A DNA stretch of 9,469 bases from Lachnospiraceae bacterium (GTDB lineage Bacteria; Bacillota_A; Clostridia; Lachnospirales; Lachnospiraceae), in assembly GCA_017542725.1 (NCBI GenBank), contig JAFXWR010000137.1, forward strand, positions 1 to 9,469, in the 5' to 3' direction. Below are positions 6,801 through 9,469 of the stretch, piece by piece. Position 1 is the first letter of the stretch, and each line of letters starts with the position of its first letter. The notes beneath the pieces were generated by a model that was not told the DNA's origin, made no database searches, and saw nothing but the letters and a program-made list of their open reading frames with translations. Both the position numbers and the translations under genes were made by a program.

Positions 6801-8925
6801 CCCAACAAGTGCAAATATAACCAAAGTAGGATATACATTTGATGGCTGGTATACAAATGCAGAGAAGACAGGGTCTAAAGTAACAAGTGTAGCAGCAAAC
6901 ACTGATGCAAGTAAAGAATACTGGCTTAAGTGGAATGAAAATTCATACAGCATAACATATGTAGAAAACGGTGGAACATATGTTGGTGGATATACCAAAC
7001 CAACAAGTAGAAAGTATTCAGACAATACTTTACTTCCAAGTGATATAGAAATAACAAGGACAGGATATACATTTGGTGGCTGGTATGAGAATTCAGATTT
7101 TACAGGTTCAGCTATTACAAGAATAGGACCAGGTGTTGCAGCACCAAAAGTAGTATTTGCTAAGTGGAATGAAAAGACATACACTATAACATATAAAGAC
7201 TATGATGGTACAGCACTTACAGCATCTAACTGGAAAGCAGGATACACAGCACCTACAAGTAGAAAGTACACAGATAGAGTTGTGCTTCCTTTTGGAGACC
7301 AAGTAATAAAACCAAATTCAATTTTCATCGGATGGTTTGAAGAAGGTGACACAAGTGAGAAAGAAATAACAGTCATAGCAAGTAATACTGAAGAAGTAGT
7401 ATTAAGGTCAAAGTGGGAGACTGCATATGAAGTAACATTTAACTATATGGGTTACGGAACAAATGAAGTTGACCGAGTAATTAGTGGGCATCAAGTCGAA
7501 GCACCAAATAAACCAACAGCAGATGGCAAGAGGTTTGTAGGGTGGTATAAGACATATAATGCAGGAGCAGCAACTTTGGATGAACAATTTAGTGATCCAT
7601 ATAACTTTAATGATCAAGTAACAACATCATTCACACTTTATGCAAAGTGGGAAGACATACCTACACATACAGTAATCTTTAATTTGACGAGTGGAACTAA
7701 TCACCCAGCGGTTGGAGAAGTAGATGCAGTAGCAAATCAATATATTGTAGATGGCGAGAGGGCAAGTGAACCATCAACGCCAATTTCAAATGGATATGTA
7801 TTTAGGGGATGGTTCGTTGATGACACATTTACTAACGCATATAATTTTAATACTGCAATCAAAGCACCAACTACAATCTATGCAAAGTGGGAAATAGTAA
7901 CATTTAACATCACATATAATTTAGATAATGGTAAGTGGGCAGAAGGGTATACAGCACCAACAAGTTGGACTTGGGTATCAGTCAATACAACTGCATTACC
8001 AAATTCAACTAACATAATAAGAAATCACTACACATTTGCTGGTTGGTATAATAATAACAATGAACAAGTAACAACACTTGTAGGAGTAGATAATAGTCTA
8101 AAACTTACTGCTAAGTGGACATTTAGCCCAGGAAGTGCAACATATTATACAATTAATTTCTTGGCAGGTGATGGACAAGGCTCTATGAGTTCACAATATG
8201 CCTTCCTTGGAGAAGATACAACACTTAATACAAACACATTTACGAAATCAGGTTATGTATTTAGTAAGTGGACATCAAATGACGGAAGAACATTTACAAA
8301 TGCTCAGAATATCGGCGAAGTAACAAGCGACCTAATCTTAACTGCTGTGTGGACAAAATCAAGTAGTCCAAATAATCCAAAACCACGTAAACCATCAAGA
8401 GGCGGCGGTGGTGGTGGAGGCGGAGGCGGAGGCGGTGGAGGTGGCGGAGCAATGCCACTAAGCAATCCAGCGCCAACAACCACTGAAAATGCCGTATCAA
8501 AACCAACTATAATTCCGATTGTAGATGCAAGTTTGACAGCTTGGACATTTGATATAGTTACAAATAAATTCAAACTAACTTTAAATGTAAATGGACAAAG
8601 TTCAGCAGCAGGAAATGGATTTATAACTGTCAATGATGTCGAGACTAAGACAATAAATGAAGTCCAAACTCAAGTTGCAGTTCAAAACACATATTACATA
8701 GATACAGAAGGCAATATGGTCACAGGTTGGGTAAAGACAACAGATAACAAGACTTACTTCTTTGAAAATGCTAAGACTATAGACGAAGGTAAAATGGCAA
8801 TTGGTTGGAAACTAATACAAAATGATTGGTATTATTTCCAAGTTGACGGATCAATGTTGACAAGTTCTTTCACACCAGATGGATATATAGTTGGAGCAGA
8901 TGGCAAAATGCTATCAACAACATAG
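1..8925 (+). CDS. Giant mosaic cell-surface protein: BspA-like LRR, Ig-like and Flg_new (InlB B-type) repeats with C-terminal cell-wall-binding repeats; 5' end missing
   Basis: The frame is open from base 1 to a TAG at 8923-8925, giving at least 2974 codons. The ATG at 37 lies inside a repeat and is not the start; the codons before it (NISNLDTSLVND) continue the repeat. Domain order: BspA-type 26-residue repeats (three modules), Flg_new repeats (3 dispersed and 14 tandem, each ending in a K-W or similar), three Big_3-like Ig domains, a 16-Gly hinge, and C-terminal GW/WYY cell-wall-binding repeats. Families of this kind are exported surface proteins in Bacillota and often act as adhesins; the C-terminal repeats resemble those that hold proteins on teichoic acid or other wall polymers. 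I infer a wall-attached adhesin; the ligand is unknown. There is no LPXTG motif, no C-terminal hydrophobic segment and no SLH domain. The signal peptide, RBS and promoter are outside the window. A terminator follows 24 bases after the stop. Confidence 0.93.
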   Translation, partial: NISNLDTSLVNDMDYMFAYMYELETLDISSWNVENVESMDYIFNYSKFRSIDMHGLNTKKVKRMDSMFDDCELLETVNMSNMSNDVLESVYSMFEWCYSLKNVNLTNFNTSKVKNFEQMFRECYSLETLDLSTFDTSSATDMYMMFADCYKLKSINVSSFNTSNVNNMGEMFMDCYSLQSIDVSSFDTSNVTDMHSMFAECQMLTSIDVSNFNTSKVKSFNYMFDECHLITELDLSNFDTSLGTNFNSMFYGMKKLERLNISSFNVDTGSVNTMISQCPSLDILNISSSVSNKIENMLFIGSWKNIATSVEYSFDLVNGLVTIPHWVAGTYEKVSDESYIYSVYWYIVNGTELHLSNAEPTNASYVAGQVVDELSLNNRCDLPWDILYITSATLDDSIKPSSFKWFRDYRNLVSLDISNLDTSKLTNFSYSFQNCNKLQSINFGNIDTSNITRMNYMFRNCYELENVNMNNFNTSKLENIDGMFMRCYKLQSFTFENWDCSKITSMLNTFNSCESIQSINMQGTFTNLASLQSAFQDCKNLESLDLSGMTTKLKGSYNTFVRCYKLNEIICSNAMAKGLSSNTGLSGDWKHVDSGQVFAFNNRTQKVDIPSDINLSGRFVKYMDGRHEILYNNNTRTYKVVNDGEIVKKSIWFPGAHRNIIAYYIDKEKTIAYDDTIPVTTDLHIYTEIDGYEYVPVIFVNMSDDTINTVMARSDVPVSEPIEPVRDGYIFEGWSESNSLNGLDYDFTEPVGSSFVVLYAKWNETTTRYLKRIAIEASASDLYYDVGETFNPEGLKLKLTYSADPITEYVEYNNTTKDNFTFNPLLETELTSETTRIKITYGGKYCYQPITVREYNKVGFNMKGHGAQIATYSVVSGSLITAPNIPVESGYRFDGWYKEDTYDNLWKFETDRVDRDTILYAKWTIVSYTLKQDWYNSTIAGMSANDITSIKISMYPAASPSNVNAVWLIPESGGLICSRKGTEVNIYAPNTSLNNKINLPSDSSFLFSGRAWDAIESEYMVDMASAFTHCQSISGLELLNTSNVTNMHAMFWSLGRHNMYDGGPYGFDDTLLADPQSIAIDVSGFDTFNVTDMSNMFDGSAISTINVGNFNTYSLTNAQGLFGECGLLQSIDLSNFGTATISNAAGMLTYCVSLTSINLDGVTFENATDMAGMFENDIVLTSLDLSSFRTNNVTYMAGMFGGCTNLQTITVSSHFVTTNVTSSDNMFDNCMALVGANGTSYVDKVEIDETTAKNKTYAWIDGKNAIDGYFTGAGMVTFTFDLMGKGTNFNRTIEKGDRLMEPASPSCINYIFEYWYEGTDENTPFNFDIPISQTSANQRTLKAKWREAKIKRVVAVSSPSKLNYNVGEAIDLTGLRVQVIYEDNTVVDVEYGPETVDKFTIMATMINESNIVNDREFITVKYIGTYVDGEYGYIEFDNPWSKTDVFVLRAYKINILDINEPAKNFNNNVVAYVGVTKLYINDDSQQPWVSTMTYKDYLKKYPPIVFYKNIGDTEASPANREKRNIGTYLYGMIDATNGMVGYPGMKDVYITPDFMTSNGTGYLDAYYRGRYFRLGMICDSDNSVSFRPRFGDFERIEIKASPSKLDYVKGEDKFDPTGLIINTVNKVKDHNGNPEYYAYKEFKYSDYADEITFDIDLDEFLQYANNQITVNFRGKSCTLDLNIIAPASDYRRVEFENGYDGTKIATKSVVIGNKINAPENPTRQHYNFVKWIIKGTDTEFDFKTVINDNYVLEAVWNAKAYPVKLYKDLQHFSNDNSPWNHTRIYGQEFSLPTVDEAIANWGVVESTLRQWTDGLTGLPILNIAEDDGREEIKIYATWDENVYNVTYNKNGGEWKVGAFNKATRSYSERLDLPTSDDIEKIIGTDVYEFAGWWTQDGSTTNQWGTRVEFVGANVSQDVEVFAKWKSTVSFNANGHGTTPASIEISGSQNITLASISDIGYTFGGWYDGENWMASNRIGCGGETITFTGPKILYAKWTANVYTINYNANGGMITGDTSFDKTYDTAYVGELATPTKDGYIFDGWYTTSGLTTTYDKNLDSIYEEGKTTPYYIYAKWTAKTYTINYNANDGTITGATSFTKTYGTAYSSALTTPTKTGYTFGGWYIDNETFNTSYNKANDNIYVEGQTDPYYIYAKWIPKTYTIKYNANGGTVSPVSFTKTYASAITTDLATPSKIGYTFDAWYTDNTTFTNAYDKTNDAIYVEGTTTYNIFAKWTENEYTITLHEDGGTYATSYTAPISRLYHESKTLPTSANITKVGYTFDGWYTNAEKTGSKVTSVAANTDASKEYWLKWNENSYSITYVENGGTYVGGYTKPTSRKYSDNTLLPSDIEITRTGYTFGGWYENSDFTGSAITRIGPGVAAPKVVFAKWNEKTYTITYKDYDGTALTASNWKAGYTAPTSRKYTDRVVLPFGDQVIKPNSIFIGWFEEGDTSEKEITVIASNTEEVVLRSKWETAYEVTFNYMGYGTNEVDRVISGHQVEAPNKPTADGKRFVGWYKTYNAGAATLDEQFSDPYNFNDQVTTSFTLYAKWEDIPTHTVIFNLTSGTNHPAVGEVDAVANQYIVDGERASEPSTPISNGYVFRGWFVDDTFTNAYNFNTAIKAPTTIYAKWEIVTFNITYNLDNGKWAEGYTAPTSWTWVSVNTTALPNSTNIIRNHYTFAGWYNNNNEQVTTLVGVDNSLKLTAKWTFSPGSATYYTINFLAGDGQGSMSSQYAFLGEDTTLNTNTFTKSGYVFSKWTSNDGRTFTNAQNIGEVTSDLILTAVWTKSSSPNNPKPRKPSRGGGGGGGGGGGGGGGGAMPLSNPAPTTTENAVSKPTIIPIVDASLTAWTFDIVTNKFKLTLNVNGQSSAAGNGFITVNDVETKTINEVQTQVAVQNTYYIDTEGNMVTGWVKTTDNKTYFFENAKTIDEGKMAIGWKLIQNDWYYFQVDGSMLTSSFTPDGYIVGADGKMLSTT
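877..1050 (+). other. C-terminal cap/linker of BspA module 1 (within the giant CDS)
   Basis: This non-repetitive stretch encodes GSWKNIATSVEYSFDL and then a Tyr-rich segment. It resembles the end of module 2, which reads SGDWKHVDSGQVFAFNN near 1756-1806. In both cases a Trp-Lys pair follows the last LRR and a short beta-rich piece comes next. I read it as the capping segment of the solenoid plus the joint to the following module. The similarity is by eye and is supported mainly by the G-x-W-K start and the aromatic spacing. Confidence 0.5.
1051..1863 (+). repeat. BspA-like LRR module 2 with its own head and cap
   Basis: The head at 1051-1194 (TELHLSNAEP, then LPWDILYITSA) matches the usual lead-in of BspA-type modules, where a PW-containing strand precedes a WF and the first LRR. 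Repeat units start at 1282, 1360, 1438, 1516, 1591 and 1666, so the period is 78 bases, falling to 75 for the last units. Repeats carry F/MxxxFxxC with Cys in most units. The cap runs from about 1741 to 1863. The first LRR shares an exact 17-base stretch with module 1 (1249-1265 against 4-20), which supports descent of the two modules from one duplication. Confidence 0.88.
1864..2082 (+). other. Linker with degenerate Flg_new-like segment (within the giant CDS)
   Basis: The stretch joins BspA module 2 to the first clear Flg_new repeat. The part around 1950-2070 encodes a YYIDKEKTIAYDD and PVTTDLHIYTEID sequence. This follows the second half of an Flg_new repeat (a W-Y-x-D core, a Y-D piece, then PVTxDxxLYAxW), but the final Trp is replaced. 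It is best read as a decayed or partial repeat unit; the first half (about 1864-1950) matches nothing I recognise. Confidence 0.45.
2083..2289 (+). repeat. Flg_new (InlB B-type) repeat A
   Basis: One unit of the Listeria-Bacteroides/InlB B repeat family. It has an opening strand VPVIFVNMSDD, a central GYIFEGWSE and the closing LYAKW. The closing Lys is AAA (2281-2283), unlike the AAG used in the C-terminal array. It sits directly before Ig-like domain 1. Confidence 0.85.
2308..2559 (+). other. Bacterial Ig-like domain 1 (Big_3-like)
   Basis: The sequence begins LKRIAIEASASDLYYDVGE and continues with FNPEGLKLKLTY and a closing ITYGGKYCYQPITV. This is the usual Big_3 layout: an I-x-I-x-x-x-P/A-S strand, Y-x-V-G-E, a G-L-x-L/V-x-x-x-Y strand and a final V-x-Y-x-G-K. 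Such domains are structural spacers or carbohydrate/protein binders in surface proteins. It lies between Flg_new repeats A and B. The exact Ig group (3 or 4) is a judgement. Confidence 0.72.
2566..2772 (+). repeat. Flg_new (InlB B-type) repeat B
   Basis: The unit reads KVGFNMKGHGAQIATYSVVS at the start, then GYRFDGWYKED in the middle and LYAKWT at the end (AAA for the closing Lys, 2764-2766). It immediately follows Ig-like domain 1 and precedes the head of BspA module 3. Confidence 0.88.
2773..3813 (+). repeat. BspA-like LRR module 3 (canonical head and GYFT end)
   Basis: The head (2773-3057) has NAVWLIPESGGL, a charged strand and a DSSFLFSGRAWDAIES piece, the standard lead-in of BspA-type modules. 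Repeat units follow with starts at 3139, 3277, 3352, 3430, 3508, 3586 and 3667. The 3139 unit carries an insertion of about 20 residues (roughly 3155-3225, MYDGGPYGFDDTLLADPQ). The module closes with NGTSYVDKVE, YAWIDGKN and GYFTG, the classical end of BspA-family modules. That makes it a different subtype from modules 1 and 2, which end in a W-K cap. It interrupts the Flg_new/Ig series, lying between repeats B and C. Confidence 0.88.
3823..4041 (+). repeat. Flg_new (InlB B-type) repeat C
   Basis: The unit starts MVTFTFDLMGKGTNFNRTIE, continues with YIFEYWYEG (the usual GYxFxGW with both Gly lost) and ends LKAKWRE with AAA for the closing Lys (4030-4032). Like repeat A, it stands directly before an Ig-like domain. 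Confidence 0.8.
4045..4353 (+). other. Bacterial Ig-like domain 2 (Big_3-like)
   Basis: Opens with KRVVAVSSPSKLNYNVGEAI, then LTGLRVQVIYEDNTVVDVEY and a late VKYIGTYVDG strand. The S-P-S-K-L-x-Y motif and its DNA are almost the same as in Ig-like domain 3 (exact 17-base match at 4070-4086 and 4799-4815). It is somewhat longer than domain 1 because of an acidic, Asn-rich insertion before the last strand. Confidence 0.78.
4354..4779 (+). other. Unrecognised domain between Ig-like domains 2 and 3
   Basis: About 142 residues that match none of the repeat families around them. Visible features are a run of Tyr and Trp (PWVSTMTYKDYLKKY, PPIVFYKN), a Gly/Asn-rich middle (NIGTYLYGMIDATNG, then GYPGMKDVYITP) and an aromatic, basic end (DAYYRGRYFRLGM, then SFRPRFGD) with one Cys. 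Low repetition and a mixed polar/aromatic make-up suggest a folded globular domain, not a spacer. It takes the place where Ig-like domain 1 and domain 3 have an Flg_new repeat after them. I do not recognise a family. Confidence 0.5.
4780..5058 (+). other. Bacterial Ig-like domain 3 (Big_3-like)
   Basis: Opens with ERIEIKASPSKLDYVKGED, continues with FDPTGLIINTVNKV and ends ITVNFRGKSCTLDLNI. The order of strands and the V-x-F/Y-x-G-K-x-C ending match Ig-like domain 1 (ITYGGKYC). Its Cys (about 5029-5031) is the last but one of the whole protein. An extra charged stretch (NGNPEYYAYKEFKYSDYADE) lies in the middle. Confidence 0.78.
5062..8358 (+). repeat. Tandem array of 14 Flg_new (InlB B-type) repeats
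   Basis: Units, by eye: 5062-5280, 5281-5520, 5521-5781, 5782-6000, 6001-6237, 6238-6477, 6478-6711, 6712-6945, 6946-7179, 7180-7425, 7426-7665, 7666-7902, 7903-8142 and 8143-8358, that is 72 to 87 residues each. The common frame is a first strand YTITYNANGG, a central GYTFxGWY and a closing YAKW. The best-kept units are 6001-7179; the second (5281-5520) has lost the GYxFxGW core and the last ends in VW. Flg_new repeats are beta-rich modules (InlB B-repeat family) that build extended stalks on exported proteins. No catalytic motif is seen. I infer a stalk that holds the N-terminal modules away from the cell wall. Confidence 0.92.
8359..8448 (+). other. Pro/Lys/Arg linker and 16-glycine hinge
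   Basis: After the last Flg_new repeat comes SSSPNNPKPRKPSR (8359-8400), then sixteen Gly codons in a row (8401-8448) using GGC, GGT and GGA but no GGG. This is an unstructured, flexible joint between the stalk and the wall-binding end, and the basic prolines may help it pass the wall. The DNA is strikingly GC-rich for this gene. It contains short GGCGGA and GGT sub-repeats that could change in length without shifting the frame. Confidence 0.9.
8449..8685 (+). other. Pre-anchor segment with W-x-F/Y head
   Basis: The sequence starts with a Pro/Thr-rich piece (SNPAPTTTENAVSKP), then TAWTFDIVTNKFKLTLNVNG followed by a FITVNDVETKTINEV strand. A W-x-F/Y then K-F/W-x-L/F pattern just before the wall-binding repeats is common in Bacillota surface proteins and is probably the first, divergent repeat of the anchor. 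No separate family is recognised. Confidence 0.5.
8686..8922 (+). other. C-terminal cell-wall-binding (choline-binding-like) repeats
   Basis: Three consecutive units of the CW_binding type are visible. The first is NTYYIDTEGNMVTGWVKT, the second is KTYFFENAKTIDEGKMAIGW and the third starts DWYYFQVDGSMLTSS, followed by DGYIVGADGKML to the stop. Each carries aromatic pairs (YY, YF or WYY), a G-x-M and in two cases GW, the residues that form the choline- or sugar-binding sites in the family. Their position at the very C-terminus, and the absence of LPXTG, say that this is the anchor. Whether the ligand is choline on teichoic acid or another polymer depends on the organism and cannot be read here. 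Confidence 0.82.
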
Positions 8926-8949
8926 GGGGAAGTAATTAAGTAATCGTAG

Positions 8950-8973
8950 GGGCGGATACTATCCGCCCTTTTT
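8950..8973 (+). terminator. Rho-independent terminator of the giant surface-protein gene
   Basis: A perfect 8-bp stem GGGCGGAT/ATCCGCCC with a three-base ACT loop (8950-8968) is followed at once by five T residues (8969-8973). It lies 24 bases past the TAG stop. The minus-strand reading has no T tract after the stem, so it acts in the plus direction only. It should isolate the giant gene from the downstream gene. Confidence 0.92.
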
Positions 8974-9010
8974 ATTGAAATACAAAAATGTCGTTTTTAT
9001 TATAAAAATA

Positions 9011-9019
9011 TGATATAAT
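9011..9019 (+). promoter_or_regulatory. Extended -10 promoter of the tRNA nucleotidyltransferase gene
   Basis: TGATATAAT is a TGn extended -10 with a perfect TATAAT (9014-9019). No good -35 is found 16-19 bases upstream: the 17-base position (8991-8996) reads TCGTTT, only two of six matches. This fits an extended -10 promoter, which needs no strong -35, and the region upstream is AT-rich. Counting seven bases from the last T puts the expected start at about 9026, the A of the ATG. Confidence 0.72.
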
Positions 9020-9025
9020 TAGTGA

Positions 9026-9469
9026 ATGCAAAAAGTAAATGAAATTAAAATTGATATTCCAAAGTATCCAAGGATTATAATTGATACTTTAGAAAAAAAT
9101 GGATACGAGGCATATATAGTTGGTGGCTGCGTGAGAGATGCTATACTTGGGAAGTCTCCAAGTGATTATGATATAACAACAAATGCAGCTCCACAAGCTG
9201 TAAAAAAACTTTTTAAAAGAACTATTGATACTGGCATTAAACACGGAACTGTGACAGTCCTTTTTTATGAAGACAATAAACCATTTACTTATGAGGTCAC
9301 CACTTTTAGAATAGACGGTGAGTATGATGATGCAAGACATCCAAAAGATGTTGTGTTTGTAAATGATTTGAAAGAAGATTTACTGAGACGAGATTTTACT
9401 GTAAATGCTATGGCATATAATGATAAAGTTGGACTAGTTGACGAATTTGGTGGCATAGTAGATTTAGAC
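9026..9469 (+). CDS. cca: CCA-adding enzyme / tRNA nucleotidyltransferase (class II), 5' part, cut by the window end
   Basis: The first 148 codons encode the N-terminal catalytic half of a class II nucleotidyltransferase. Visible motifs are the GGCVRD nucleotide-binding turn (residues 33-38), the DYDI metal-binding pair (Asp47 and Asp49), the flexible-loop EVTTFR (90-95) and RRDFTVNAMA (121-130); DEFGGIVDL (139-147) follows. The enzyme adds or repairs the 3' CCA of tRNAs from CTP and ATP in the cytoplasm. Family members are about 400-450 residues, so roughly two thirds is missing, including the residues that choose the base and the tRNA-binding body. A CC-adding, A-adding or poly(A) polymerase relative cannot be ruled out from this half. 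The start ATG is forced: a TGA lies directly upstream in frame (9023-9025) and the next in-frame initiator is a GTG at residue 36, inside the GGCVRD motif. No Shine-Dalgarno is visible. Confidence 0.93.
   Translation, partial: MQKVNEIKIDIPKYPRIIIDTLEKNGYEAYIVGGCVRDAILGKSPSDYDITTNAAPQAVKKLFKRTIDTGIKHGTVTVLFYEDNKPFTYEVTTFRIDGEYDDARHPKDVVFVNDLKEDLLRRDFTVNAMAYNDKVGLVDEFGGIVDLD

Noticed and set aside
6783..7184. Minus-strand 133-codon frame across two Flg_new units
   Set aside because: Antisense to well-matched repeats. Its own periodicity is just a shadow of the repeat period, and no coding signal is seen.
8304..8633. Minus-strand reading frame with a poly-proline run
   Set aside because: It is the complement of the glycine tract and of the strongly conserved surface-protein frame. 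It has no domain of its own and no promoter or RBS.
8975..8980. TTGAAA as the -35 of the cca promoter
   Set aside because: The spacer to TATAAT would be 33 bases, far too long for a sigma-70 type promoter.
8984..8998. A5/T5 inverted repeat (AAAAA-TGTCG-TTTTT) upstream of cca as an operator or second terminator
   Set aside because: The stem is five A-T pairs only and is within what an AT-rich intergenic region gives by chance. The GC-rich hairpin at 8950 already explains termination.
9089..9340. Minus-strand frame inside cca
   Set aside because: It runs antisense to the conserved nucleotidyltransferase motifs and has no independent support.

Overview
The window is low-GC bacterial DNA using the standard code (TGG for Trp, TAG/TGA as stops). 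It reads like a member of the Bacillota, probably Clostridia or a relative. The basis is the combination of BspA-type 26-residue repeats, InlB-type (Flg_new) repeats, bacterial Ig-like domains and a C-terminal choline-binding-like cell-wall repeat in one protein. The exact taxon cannot be read from the sequence.

About 94% of the window (1-8925) is one plus-strand reading frame. It is open from the first base, so the true start, signal peptide and any N-terminal domain lie upstream. At least 2974 codons are present. The layout is: BspA-like leucine-rich module 1 (1-876) with its cap (877-1050); BspA module 2 (1051-1863); a linker with a degenerate Flg_new-like piece (1864-2082); Flg_new repeat A (2083-2289); Ig-like domain 1 (2308-2559); Flg_new repeat B (2566-2772); BspA module 3 (2773-3813); Flg_new repeat C (3823-4041); Ig-like domain 2 (4045-4353); an unrecognised segment (4354-4779); Ig-like domain 3 (4780-5058); 14 tandem Flg_new repeats (5062-8358); a Pro/Lys/Arg linker and a 16-glycine tract (8359-8448); a short pre-anchor domain (8449-8685); and cell-wall-binding repeats to the stop (8686-8922). 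The inferred picture is a giant surface protein. The C-terminal repeats hold it on the wall, the Gly tract is a hinge, the Flg_new array is a long stalk, and the BspA modules at the distal end are the likely ligand-binding part.

The big gene ends in a clean Rho-independent terminator (8950-8973). A near-perfect extended -10 promoter (9011-9019) follows. It lies so close to the next start codon (9026) that the transcript should begin at or next to the ATG, so that gene, the 5' part of a CCA-adding enzyme/tRNA nucleotidyltransferase (9026-9469, cut by the window end), may be expressed from a leaderless mRNA. The two genes look like independent transcription units. No RNA gene, mobile element or CRISPR array was seen. 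The novelty here lies in the architecture and repeat evolution of the giant protein and in the leaderless start of the neighbouring gene.
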